Assembly (NCBI GenBank): GCA_944412495.1 | Contig: CALYBL010000034.1 | Location: 1-58,650 of the forward strand | Reading direction: 5' to 3' | DNA from: an uncultured Clostridia bacterium | GTDB lineage: Bacteria > Bacillota > Clostridia > Oscillospirales > Acutalibacteraceae | DNA length: 58,650 nt | Part shown: one piece after another, positions 45,522 to 53,994 of the stretch | Numbering within the stretch: position 1 is the first letter of the stretch | Layout: each line of letters begins with the position of its first letter | Notes under the pieces: model-generated | Seen by the model: the letters and a program-made list of their open reading frames with translations, nothing else | Told to the model about the DNA's origin: nothing | The model's database searches: none | Program-made: the position numbers and the translations under genes

Positions 45522-46373
45522 TTATCGCTTACTGTTTGTCTTTTTTCTTCTCCACGCTTTAAGCAGTACCGACAGCAGAAGAACCGACAGGATCGGAGTC
45601 GTAATAAGTGGAACCGCCAGTCTAGGATCGACCAGCATAGCGTCCGCCGTGATGCGGAGCGTATCTGAAATTTTCTGATTTTCAATGCGATGCCCACGCA
45701 CCAAAAGGCGGTGAGAATTGACTCCGTATGGAGTACAGGTAATCAGGGTGCAAAGATCTTGGCCTTCCTCGATTCCCAGCAGGGATATATCGTCCGGTTC
45801 CACAATGTGGATCTGATCGACCTCATAGGTCAGTGTTTCATCCAGCACCCGCAGGACAAAGATATCTCCCTCGACCAGCTGGTCCAGGTCCGTGAACAGC
45901 TTGGCGGAAGGCAGCCCACGATGCCCGGATATCACGCAATGGGTACTTGACCCGCCCGTCGGCAGGGAAGAACCTTCAATATGCCCGATGGCGACCTGCA
46001 GAACTTCGTCGTCAGTCCCGTGATAAATCGGCAGGGTAACGTTGATGCTTGGAACTTCGACATAGCCAATGATGCCGCGCCCGGATATGTCCAGCAACTT
46101 TTCATAAGCCGCTTTTTCGTCCTCGTCGGGCTGGAAACGGTTTTGTTTATTTATCAGGGAGGCATTGTAAGCCTTCGCTTCCTTCCACCAGCGTTCATAG
46201 GCGGTATCATCCAGTTCTGTTACGGCTTCCATATAGGTGGCGATGACTCGGGACTGGTGCAGGGAGTTCCAGTAATCGCTGACAAACGGATACAGGAGTA
46301 AGGACAGCCCTGCTAGAAGCACGACGATTAAGAGAATGACAACAATTCTATTCTTCTTAGCAGTTTTTTTCAT
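45522..46373 (-). CDS. Class C pilin-polymerising sortase
   Basis: This 283-residue membrane enzyme has an N-terminal helix (about 8-30) and a C-terminal helix (about 255-275), a topology typical of class C sortases. Catalytic residues are H151 (ISGHRG), C213 (LITCTPYG) and R222 (NSHRLLVRG). It builds the covalent pilus shaft by joining pilins through LPXTG and a lysine. The DP(F/W)G lid motif usual in class C is not evident; the matching region reads RFQPDED. A hairpin separates it from the major pilin gene. Confidence 0.92.
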   Translation of the reverse strand: MKKTAKKNRIVVILLIVVLLAGLSLLLYPFVSDYWNSLHQSRVIATYMEAVTELDDTAYERWWKEAKAYNASLINKQNRFQPDEDEKAAYEKLLDISGRGIIGYVEVPSINVTLPIYHGTDDEVLQVAIGHIEGSSLPTGGSSTHCVISGHRGLPSAKLFTDLDQLVEGDIFVLRVLDETLTYEVDQIHIVEPDDISLLGIEEGQDLCTLITCTPYGVNSHRLLVRGHRIENQKISDTLRITADAMLVDPRLAVPLITTPILSVLLLSVLLKAWRRKKTNSKR

Positions 46374-46393
46374 GCAGGGCTCTCCTCACCGCT

Positions 46394-46425
46394 GCGGCGC
46401 CGGGAGTAAGTCCCCTCCCGGCCGC
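46394..46425 (-). promoter_or_regulatory. Hairpin between major pilin and sortase genes
   Basis: A GC-rich stem (GCGGC-C-GGGAG with CTCCCGG-C-GCCGC) without a T-tract sits in the 72-base gap. It is likely an attenuator or stability element that favours pilin over sortase synthesis. Confidence 0.5.
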
Positions 46426-46445
46426 AACAGTATGTAAAATGCGAA

Positions 46446-48161
46446 TTACTCTTTACTTTCCGCTCTCATGCGAAGCCGGACAATCAGCAGGACGCCTGCG
46501 CCGATAACCAGCACGCCGCCCAGCACAAAGAAGATGGTCGTGCCAATGCCGCCGGTTTCGGGAAGGGTGGTTCCCTGGTTGTTAGCGACAGTAACATTCA
46601 CAATACCAGTGGTGGTATCGCCATCTTCGGCTGCACCTTGGTCAACAGAGATTGTCAGGGCAGTAAGTGCGGTGTTGGCAGCGCCGTTCCAGTTTTGGCC
46701 GTTGGCGGTGGTAGCAGCGATATCAATCCTCACATCGTTTTCCAGAAGATTGTATCCAACAGGAGCCTTGATCTCCAAAAGATGAAGCGTGCCGTCGTCC
46801 AGACCGGATACGCCAAAGATGCCATCCGCAGTGGAAGTTATGATAACATTCGTAGCAGTATCTAATTCTTCCCATGCTTCATAGGGGATTTCGTCGTAGT
46901 TCGCGTGAGTATACCCCTCTGGCAGATTGACCCATCCAACCAGTTTGCCGTTTTCGATATGGGCGACCCGGGTATGCCCGCCGTTGAACAGCACGAACTC
47001 AGCGCCCTCCAGCTTGGTGCCCACATCCTCACCGTCCACCTTGGTACCGTCCAGCTGATAGGTGAAGACGATGACGGTGTCCTCAGGAGTGCGTCCCAGT
47101 CCATCCCCGTTGGGGTTGTTGGAGAATTCCAGGTACACAGCGTTGGAATTACCGTCCAAGCCGATTTCAGCATTGGTATTGAGTGTGGCATCATAAGTGA
47201 CGATGACGTAATGACGGTTCCCTTCGTCTATGTAAGGGGCGGTTTTCAAATCATCGAAGGCAATTGAGAAGGTTCCTCCGCCATTCTCACCGACATTTTG
47301 GATATTGAGGGTATAATCCTCACCCGGAGTCAACGGTATATAATCGCGCACTTCATCATCTTTATCAACCGCGATATATACCTTGATGGTATCGGCCTGC
47401 AAGGTCAGGCCGTTGGACAGAGTATCCGTAAAGATATATTCATAAGTATCATAAGCAGACATATCGGGGATGGCGCCGATGAGCTTAAAGGGCACGGAGT
47501 CGCCGATATCCCAATCGGCTATATCGTTGTAGGTATAGCCGTATCCGTCATCCAGATGATAGTCCTCTTCCGAAACTTTTTTCTCCACGGTGGGGATATC
47601 GCTGTCCTTGGGATCCATTGCGACGTTGCCCAGCACCTGGACGATATATTCGGTAGCGCTATCGGCGTCGTCCTCCAAGCTGCCGTCCTGATCTTTCACC
47701 AGGTAATAACCGGCGTCGAGGTTCCCAATTACATAATTTCCCTCCACGGGTTCAGTAGCGGTTCCTGCAACAGTCGCAAGATACTCCGCAGCGATTTCCG
47801 CAAAGGCTGCTGCGTCAGTGGCGGTAGCGTTCTCCACACCGAGGACCCCGGCCACGTCAGCAGCGGTTTCGCACGCGCCGTACTTTTCCGCATCGGCTTC
47901 TTTCAGCGCCGCCAACAGCGCAGCACCGTTCACGCCATTGCCCCAGGTGATATTCGAGAGGATGGGGCCGGCGGTTGCTCCGTCGGTAGGATCATCGCTG
48001 GACACATCGCCGGCAAAAATCTGATATGCTTCATAGGTGTGGCCGGCCTTGTCGTTCTGGATAGTGATGGAATACTCGCCGGCAGCCAGAGCCGGGACGG
48101 ACAGTATTGCTGCCATTGCCAGTGACAGCAGAATTGCTGCCAATTTCTTCATTTTTTTCAT
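46446..48161 (-). CDS. Major pilin (SpaH/EbpB-type, LPETG-anchored)
   Basis: This 571-residue shaft subunit has a signal peptide (about 1-27, ending ALA). An N-terminal domain is followed by the likely polymerising lysine in a PKDSD-type pilin motif (VAMDPKDSDIP, in place of YPKN). A D2 isopeptide domain comes next, then a Cna-B-like domain with the E-box LLEIKAPVGYNLL. It ends in LPETG (533-537), a transmembrane segment and RLRMRAES. Autocatalytic Lys-Asn isopeptide bonds are expected. It lies 69 bases after the tip-type pilin gene. Confidence 0.9.
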   Translation of the reverse strand: MKKMKKLAAILLSLAMAAILSVPALAAGEYSITIQNDKAGHTYEAYQIFAGDVSSDDPTDGATAGPILSNITWGNGVNGAALLAALKEADAEKYGACETAADVAGVLGVENATATDAAAFAEIAAEYLATVAGTATEPVEGNYVIGNLDAGYYLVKDQDGSLEDDADSATEYIVQVLGNVAMDPKDSDIPTVEKKVSEEDYHLDDGYGYTYNDIADWDIGDSVPFKLIGAIPDMSAYDTYEYIFTDTLSNGLTLQADTIKVYIAVDKDDEVRDYIPLTPGEDYTLNIQNVGENGGGTFSIAFDDLKTAPYIDEGNRHYVIVTYDATLNTNAEIGLDGNSNAVYLEFSNNPNGDGLGRTPEDTVIVFTYQLDGTKVDGEDVGTKLEGAEFVLFNGGHTRVAHIENGKLVGWVNLPEGYTHANYDEIPYEAWEELDTATNVIITSTADGIFGVSGLDDGTLHLLEIKAPVGYNLLENDVRIDIAATTANGQNWNGAANTALTALTISVDQGAAEDGDTTTGIVNVTVANNQGTTLPETGGIGTTIFFVLGGVLVIGAGVLLIVRLRMRAESKE

Positions 48162-48230
48162 TTCCTTGTCTCTCCTTTTATTTTGTCAGAAAGTATGCAG
48201 TTTATTCCAGAAATCATCGAGGAGTAAGCA

Positions 48231-51200
48231 TCACAAAAGCAGTCCCCCCTTCGGCGTCTGTGCCGCAAATATATATACCACGCCGGACGCTACGATAAAG
48301 AAGAGTCCCGCAGCTATAAAGAAAGTTGGTCCGATCCCGCCGGTCTCCGGCAGGACATAGCTGGAGTATCTGGTGTTGGTGACGGTAACATTACCCCCGG
48401 CCACGCCGGCAGCTTCATTTCCGCCCTCCGGGTAAGTATAGGTAGTCTCCCAGCCTTCCACAGGTTCCTCCACTACGGTATAGGTGACGGTCTGGCCGTC
48501 AATCTCCTTTGGCAGCCCTTCCCAACCGTAATACCAGTTGTTGTCTGCGCTGAGGGCGACGGGGTTGGTGACCCCTTCCGCTGTGTAGCGGGTCGCCACG
48601 CCGTTCACGTGCTGGTACAGAGTAACGGTAACACCATCTGGGAGGTTCTCCGTCAGCACGTTGCCGTCCTGCTCCTGCCATCGCTTGGTGACGAAGATGG
48701 ATGTGGTGGTAGGCTTGTTACCGATGTACTCGGTGGCGTTCTCACCAAATCCGATGAACACCACACTGTCCGGATCCACGCTGGACTGTTCCCAGATATC
48801 GCTCATAGCGGCAATGGTACTCTCCCTGGTGGCGTTCTGTTCCATCCATACATAGTACCGCGGGGTGATGTCCAGCTGATAGCCCGGCAGGGTCTCATGC
48901 TCCGTCAGGCGATAGAGGGTGTTGTAGTGGGTGCTTTCGCCCTCTTCGTCGCCCAGAAAGTTCAGGATAATGGCCCCCGTCACGCCGTCGCCGCCGGTGA
49001 CAAAATAGTCGTCTCTGCCTGCCGCCGTAATGGATGTCTGCCTCCATGCATATCCTCCATCCGCCTGCTCAAATCGAGCCAGCTCGAAGAGCACACCGTT
49101 CAGCAGGTTGGCTTGGTTGTCGCCGCCGTATTTGAAAATGGTCAGGGTGGCCTTGTTGGCGGTGGCCTGGGAGTGCTCCTCATCAATGGTGATGCTGGAA
49201 CCGGAACTGGTACCTGTCTGGCCGTTTAGGCTGGCATGGTTGTAGACATTCATACTGCCGGCGGCGTAATCCCGGTTCACATCGTACTCGTAGACTACCA
49301 CGCAGGCCACCTGATCCGGCAGGGTAAAAGTAATGGTGCAGGCATCCGGTTCATAATTCACTTCGTAACGAGTGATCTCCATAGGGGCGCCCGTGAAATA
49401 ACCGTCCACGTTGTCGGGATCATAGTAATACACCCCCACAGTCTCGGGCCTGAACTGGGCACTCACCCCCTCCGGGACTGTTAACACATCCTTCAGCAGG
49501 AGTTGGCCGTTTTTCGGATCCAAGTCAAGCCCCTGTGGGTTGACAATGATGCCGTAGCGCAGACGGTTGGTAATATTGCCATTTTCGTCCTCCACCTGCA
49601 GACCGCTCTTTTGCAGTACCGACTTGGTACGAGTGACGGTGGTATTGGTAGAGTCTTCCAAGCCATCCCACTCTACGGTGTTTTCATAGTTTTTGCTGAC
49701 GTCTCCCGTCAGCTCCGGATCGTCCGCCACCGACACGGTATAGTAGATACCCAGGGGGACGCCTACCAAATCGTCGTTGCCGCCCCGGCTGACGGTGAAG
49801 GTCACCCGGGTGCGCCCGTCGGGAAGAGGCTCTTCCGTATGGCGGATCACCATCGGATCCTGGGTCTCGCCGACCCATAGGCTGGTCTGGTCGTCACCCA
49901 TGATATGCTCCGCCAGATACACGCTATTTTTCACGATTGTCATCCCGGCTGGCAGAGTATCCACAATGGTCTCCGTGTTATCCGAAATGCCGGTCAGCAG
50001 AATTCGGTAGTAGATCCGGTCATGAGTCTGACCGGTGTTGATGTGAACCGGTTCGCTGGTATAGGAGCTGGTGTCAGCGGTGCCATCGCCGTTTTCCACC
50101 GGTCCGGTGGCGCTGACCTGTTTGGACAGGGCATCCTGGAGGGAGGCGCCCGCCCAGGCCATAGCGCTGTCACCCTGGATCTTGCCGATGTTGGCCGCCC
50201 GTACCATGCCGCTGAGGCTGCCTAGCTTATCGGTGTCCACATGGGTCCGGTAGGCAATGTCAATGGGTGCAAAACCTTCTCCTTGCAACTTCATACCCGT
50301 CTCTGCGCTGTTATGAAATACAATTAGAAATACACCAATAGGCTCATTGGAATCGACTACGCCGGTTGCATACTGTCCCGCAAGCAGTGGATCGCTGCCC
50401 TTGACGCGTTTCCACAGATCTGCTGTGTCGTTTATAAGATTCCAAAGATTTGTGTCTTTGTACAGGTTCTCATAGAACCAATAATTTATCGTCCCATAGG
50501 CATCCTCCAGGGCGTCGTTCAACTCTTTCCGGGTGATCACATAGATGGTGTAATCCTGGCTATAGTTCAAAGGCGTATTCCCGCAGGACACGGACAGTGA
50601 CTGCTCCAGCGTGCTTGCTGTGATGTAGTGACTGCCCAGCGTGACGCTTCCATCATATCGAGCCACATCCGCCAGAATATCCATGTAGGTCAGGTTGTCG
50701 GCGTTGGTGATGGTATTGGGATATTGAATCTGGGAGTGCCAAGTCAGAGGGTCCAGGCCGTTGGGCGCGTCGCCCACCAACGTTTTGATTACGTTGTATT
50801 CGCCGGGTATACCCACATCCACGATGGCTCCCGCCTCGTAGTCATTGCTGTGCGCCGTGTTTTCCACCCGGATCTGTGATCCCTCCGGCGCATCCGCCGG
50901 CAGTTCCGTCTCATAGGTGATGGTACAGTAATCACCCTGTCCCACAAGCTCCGTCCGGATGGTATACGGGAATTTCAACTGGACATCCGGGTATTTGTCC
51001 ACGCTGCCATCCAGATGGAGCACTTCGATATAGGCGGTGATAGAATCCAAATTTACCGGATGCCTGACGCCCTGCGCATCATACCAAACCAGCTCATCAT
51101 TCAGCTGGATGGGCTGACCGTCGTGGTTATACATAGTGACAGTCCAGGTGATCTTCCGGGTGTTTTCGTCATATTCCCCCTTTTTGTCCACTCTGGCCGG

Positions 51201-52379
51201 AGAGACCGTCACGCTGGCCGAGGTCTGGGCCTCTTTGCTCTCATCCTTGGCCGTCACGGTGTTCTGGATGATCAGCTCTCCGTTGTCCGCGGCGGTGCCC
51301 AAATCCGGAACGGCGGCGTAGTTTATTTCATAGCGTTCCCCAGGGCCTAACGCAGGCAGATCGGGCAAGGTAAAAGAGGCAGGGGTATTTCCCTGGGCTG
51401 GTGTGACCTGCGGAGTTACATCAAGCTGCATTGACTGCGATCCATCGGCGCTATACCGCTTGACCGTGAAAGGATAAGATCCCGGCCCTGGGCGCGAGAA
51501 ATCCATGTCATAGTCGATGTTGGCCGTCTGGAATACATCGCGGATATCAACAGGCCCGTCTGTCCCCTCCGTGGTGGAAACCGTGATGGTATAGCCGATG
51601 GCTTGGACGCTGCTCTCGTACCAGCCCGTCTTTTTCACTGACAGGTCGGTGACTTCCTCCTTGGGCACTACCGTGATGACGCCGCCGTCAAAGCCGAAAT
51701 CGATTTCCTCTCCCTCTTCACTGCCCATGGCGGTGATGGTACCCTGAAAGCCTATCGTACCAGTGAAGGTCTCGCCGCCCTGAGCAAAGTCCGTATTGAA
51801 CTCAATGGTAATAAGGCCATCCTCGCTGATAGTGTATATACCCACCTGGGTTTCTCCGTTCATTACGGCTCCGGTGGATGCTTCGCTCAAGCCGATTCCC
51901 GCAGGAAGCTGGTAGTGGATAGTCCGTGAATTCTCATGCACCACTCCCGGAGGAATGGTGTAGGTAAGGTTCACACGGACGCTGTCGCCGCTGGAAACGG
52001 TGGCGTCAGCGACGGGTACCCACTGATCGCCCTGAAGCACCTCAATCGTGAGGGTTGTAATATGCTCTGTAAAGTCTATGCTGCCCGTCGGTTCTTCTGC
52101 TTGTGGTGCAGCCATGAGATTTGACACCATGCTGGAGAAGGCGGTGAACAAATTTTCCTGTGGCGGCTCATAGCCAGGCTTGTATGCGGCAGCCCAGCTG
52201 ATTGGTTCCTTCGTCTGATCTGGAGATTTTTCCATGGTAATGGCCGGCAGTATCATGGCGGCCGTCGTCACGATGACCGCTATGACTGCCAGCAGAGCCG
52301 TTATCTTGTGCCAGCGTTTGCGCTGCTTGCGCTCCCGAATATATTCTGAAATTTTCTTTTTTTCATCATTAGATTTCAC
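48231..52379 (-). CDS. Giant LPETG surface protein, probable pilus tip adhesin
   Basis: This 1382-residue protein starts with a charged segment of about 25 residues and a signal/anchor helix ending LPAITMEK. Many beta-rich repeats of the isopeptide D2/DUF11-like kind follow (VRVNLTYTIPPG, KITWTVTMYN, VTYTVVEEP). A Cna-B-type domain lies near the end (VTKRWQEQDG, NNWYYGWEGLPK). It closes with LPETG at 1343-1347, a hydrophobic span and a tail. The size and first-pilin position suggest the tip adhesin. AAAGGAGG six bases before GTG 52379 sets the start. The ligand is unknown. Confidence 0.87.
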   Translation of the reverse strand: MKSNDEKKKISEYIRERKQRKRWHKITALLAVIAVIVTTAAMILPAITMEKSPDQTKEPISWAAAYKPGYEPPQENLFTAFSSMVSNLMAAPQAEEPTGSIDFTEHITTLTIEVLQGDQWVPVADATVSSGDSVRVNLTYTIPPGVVHENSRTIHYQLPAGIGLSEASTGAVMNGETQVGIYTISEDGLITIEFNTDFAQGGETFTGTIGFQGTITAMGSEEGEEIDFGFDGGVITVVPKEEVTDLSVKKTGWYESSVQAIGYTITVSTTEGTDGPVDIRDVFQTANIDYDMDFSRPGPGSYPFTVKRYSADGSQSMQLDVTPQVTPAQGNTPASFTLPDLPALGPGERYEINYAAVPDLGTAADNGELIIQNTVTAKDESKEAQTSASVTVSPARVDKKGEYDENTRKITWTVTMYNHDGQPIQLNDELVWYDAQGVRHPVNLDSITAYIEVLHLDGSVDKYPDVQLKFPYTIRTELVGQGDYCTITYETELPADAPEGSQIRVENTAHSNDYEAGAIVDVGIPGEYNVIKTLVGDAPNGLDPLTWHSQIQYPNTITNADNLTYMDILADVARYDGSVTLGSHYITASTLEQSLSVSCGNTPLNYSQDYTIYVITRKELNDALEDAYGTINYWFYENLYKDTNLWNLINDTADLWKRVKGSDPLLAGQYATGVVDSNEPIGVFLIVFHNSAETGMKLQGEGFAPIDIAYRTHVDTDKLGSLSGMVRAANIGKIQGDSAMAWAGASLQDALSKQVSATGPVENGDGTADTSSYTSEPVHINTGQTHDRIYYRILLTGISDNTETIVDTLPAGMTIVKNSVYLAEHIMGDDQTSLWVGETQDPMVIRHTEEPLPDGRTRVTFTVSRGGNDDLVGVPLGIYYTVSVADDPELTGDVSKNYENTVEWDGLEDSTNTTVTRTKSVLQKSGLQVEDENGNITNRLRYGIIVNPQGLDLDPKNGQLLLKDVLTVPEGVSAQFRPETVGVYYYDPDNVDGYFTGAPMEITRYEVNYEPDACTITFTLPDQVACVVVYEYDVNRDYAAGSMNVYNHASLNGQTGTSSGSSITIDEEHSQATANKATLTIFKYGGDNQANLLNGVLFELARFEQADGGYAWRQTSITAAGRDDYFVTGGDGVTGAIILNFLGDEEGESTHYNTLYRLTEHETLPGYQLDITPRYYVWMEQNATRESTIAAMSDIWEQSSVDPDSVVFIGFGENATEYIGNKPTTTSIFVTKRWQEQDGNVLTENLPDGVTVTLYQHVNGVATRYTAEGVTNPVALSADNNWYYGWEGLPKEIDGQTVTYTVVEEPVEGWETTYTYPEGGNEAAGVAGGNVTVTNTRYSSYVLPETGGIGPTFFIAAGLFFIVASGVVYIFAAQTPKGGLLL

Positions 52380-52401
52380 GGAAAGCCTCCTTTCCGGATA
52401 T

Positions 52402-52986
52402 TTATGTGATCGTCCCCAATTCATTCAACGGCCAGATTCGGAAGAATAGCTTGCCAACGATCTGTTCCTCCGATACACAGCCCACAGCGCTATTTCTTGA
52501 ATCGCTGGAGACACTGCGGCGATCTCCCATAACGAAGTACCGTCCATCCGGCACCTGGTAGGGAAGTTCGATATCGCATTCGCCCAGCGCCTTTTCCTCC
52601 AGATACGGTTCGTCAAGAGGTTCGCCGTCAATGCTCACATGGCCCTGTCCGTCGATGTCCACCCATTCGCCGGGCAGACCGATCACGCGCTTTACCAGAA
52701 TTTTGTTGTTGTAATAAAAGGCGATGATATCCCCGCGTTCATAGGAGCCGTTCCGAACGGCGGCGACAATGTTCCCATCGGTTAGGGTCGGCGTCATGGA
52801 AGAACCGTAAATTCGTAGGATGGGAAGCAATAGGTTGGACACCAGCACGGCGGCTGCCGTCACAACAAGCAGTACAGATACGGTGCTGCGCAGCATCCGC
52901 CTATACCGTCTTCGGTATATTTCCCGTTTTAGCTCCGCCTCCAGCTGCTGGATAGTGGGTGGGGAGGTGTTTGTTTTTCGTTTCAT
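52402..52986 (-). CDS. lepB: Signal peptidase I dedicated to the pilus operon
   Basis: This 194-residue membrane protease has one N-terminal helix (about 34-56). The catalytic Ser is in YGSSMTPTL (S63) and the Lys in ILVKRVIGLPGE (K99). Box E is VMGDRRSVSSDSRN. It removes signal peptides on the outer face of the membrane. Its position directly ahead of the pilins suggests that it processes them, as pilus-locus signal peptidases do in some streptococci. It starts 11 bases after the coiled-coil gene. The ribosome binding site (GGGGGCGG) is weak. Confidence 0.9.
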   Translation of the reverse strand: MKRKTNTSPPTIQQLEAELKREIYRRRYRRMLRSTVSVLLVVTAAAVLVSNLLLPILRIYGSSMTPTLTDGNIVAAVRNGSYERGDIIAFYYNNKILVKRVIGLPGEWVDIDGQGHVSIDGEPLDEPYLEEKALGECDIELPYQVPDGRYFVMGDRRSVSSDSRNSAVGCVSEEQIVGKLFFRIWPLNELGTIT

Positions 52987-52997
52987 ACCGCCCCCAT

Positions 52998-53531
52998 TTA
53001 AGCCTGAGGAATCGGGAGGCTGGCATTCAGTAATTTTTTCAGCTCCTGATGGTTTTCGTAAAATTCCTGCAGGCGCGTGGAAACCTCGGTCCAGTAGGCT
53101 TCCGACCGCTTTTTGGCGTCCGCCTCCATCGCTACACACTTTTGCCGGCAGGCTGTTTCCATTTCCTCGCATTTCGCTATCGTCTCCCGGAGCAGCCTGT
53201 CAGCTTCGGACCGGCTATCCGCATCCCGCTGGGCGCAGATGGATGCCTGCCGGTCGTTTAGGCTGCGGATATTATCTATATACTGCTGGCTGGCGGCCTG
53301 GGCAGCTTCAAATATCCCGTTGATTTGAAGAGCTGCAACCGCAATCGAACCCGCTTCATTAATCGCGATTTCTCGGTTGTGCAAGGATTTTCTGACCTCA
53401 TCCAGTTCATTTTTGAGGCTCTCTACTTCTTTTTCATGCTCGGATTTCAGAAATTCCATCTCTTTTCCCTGCTCGATCAGCATTTCCAGCAATTCTTTTC
53501 TGCCCAGTCCGCGAAGTTCTTGTTCCGTCAT
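52998..53531 (-). CDS. Cytosolic coiled-coil protein in the pilus operon
   Basis: This 177-residue protein has no signal peptide or membrane helix. Residues about 10-65 form a coiled coil (KEMEFLKSEHEKEVESLKNE and on), and residues 90-170 a second helical, charged stretch with several Cys (ICAQRD, CEEMETACRQKC). It looks DivIVA- or cell-division-like in composition but no family was recognised. GAGGAGG seven bases before ATG 53531 sets the start. It might position the secretion or sortase machinery. That is a guess from context. Confidence 0.6.
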   Translation of the reverse strand: MTEQELRGLGRKELLEMLIEQGKEMEFLKSEHEKEVESLKNELDEVRKSLHNREIAINEAGSIAVAALQINGIFEAAQAASQQYIDNIRSLNDRQASICAQRDADSRSEADRLLRETIAKCEEMETACRQKCVAMEADAKKRSEAYWTEVSTRLQEFYENHQELKKLLNASLPIPQA

Positions 53532-53556
53532 ATGTTGACCTCCTCTCTTGCCCCTC

Positions 53557-53862
53557 TCACGGGGAATAGCCATTCACTGGTTGTCTTCGAATTATTGTCC
53601 TACTGTTCCAGTAGTATCTGATCGGTTGTCGGCGCAATGTAAGCAAAATCCGAAATTCTTCAACTGACAGATCCAACCCAGCCTCCCGAAACAACTGCAG
53701 GGCCTTTTCCATATAGACCTTTTCTTCCAGGTAAGGATAGGCAAGCGCCAGCTGCTCCATGCCGCGCTGCAGGGTTTGGTTGGTGTCCAGCATATGATTA
53801 AATTTGGCGGCTTCTTCGAAGCCAAGTGACTTCGCCCGCTTTTTACGAAAAACCGTCTTCAT
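53557..53862 (-). CDS. Small protein of unknown function, first gene of the pilus operon
   Basis: This 101-residue basic, helical protein (KTVFRKKRAKSLGFEEAAKF, MLDTNQTLQRGMEQLALAYPY, LDLSVEEFRILLTLRRQP) has no signal peptide. It might bind DNA or another protein; no helix-turn-helix motif is certain. A GAGGTGGGG ribosome binding site precedes ATG 53862. It follows a hairpin with LytTR-like repeats and is 25 bases ahead of the coiled-coil gene. Confidence 0.55.
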   Translation of the reverse strand: MKTVFRKKRAKSLGFEEAAKFNHMLDTNQTLQRGMEQLALAYPYLEEKVYMEKALQLFREAGLDLSVEEFRILLTLRRQPIRYYWNSRTIIRRQPVNGYSP

Positions 53863-53908
53863 TACAAATCCCCACCTCTTTTCCTGCTTTCTCCATGATA
53901 AAAGAAAA

Positions 53909-53955
53909 ACGCAGAAAAAGTTCATCTCTTGCGTGAGATGTCGCTTTTTCTGCGT
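53909..53955 (-). terminator. Terminator/attenuator between regulator and pilus genes
   Basis: A compound hairpin has outer arms ACGCAGAAAAAG/CTTTTTCTGCGT and inner arms CATCTC/GAGATG, followed on the minus strand by TTTTCTTTT (53897-53908). It sits between the LytTR regulator stop and the first pilus gene. Confidence 0.75.
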
Positions 53956-53962
53956 GAAATGT
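53930..53962. promoter_or_regulatory. Direct repeats with 21-base period (candidate LytTR-binding site)
   Basis: TGCGTGAGATGT (53930-53941) and TGCGTGAAATGT (53951-53962) match at 11 of 12 bases and are spaced exactly 21 bases apart. LytTR regulators bind paired direct repeats about two helical turns apart. The adjacent LytTR gene makes this the best candidate operator. It overlaps the terminator hairpin. Confidence 0.5.
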
Positions 53963-53994
53963 AGTTTTCCTTGGAATATTACAGCACAAACGCT

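Noticed and set aside
47298-48125. A 275-codon plus-strand ORF opposite the major pilin gene
   Set aside because: It is a shadow of the pilin's codon structure; the pilin has a signal peptide and LPETG, the shadow has no family features.
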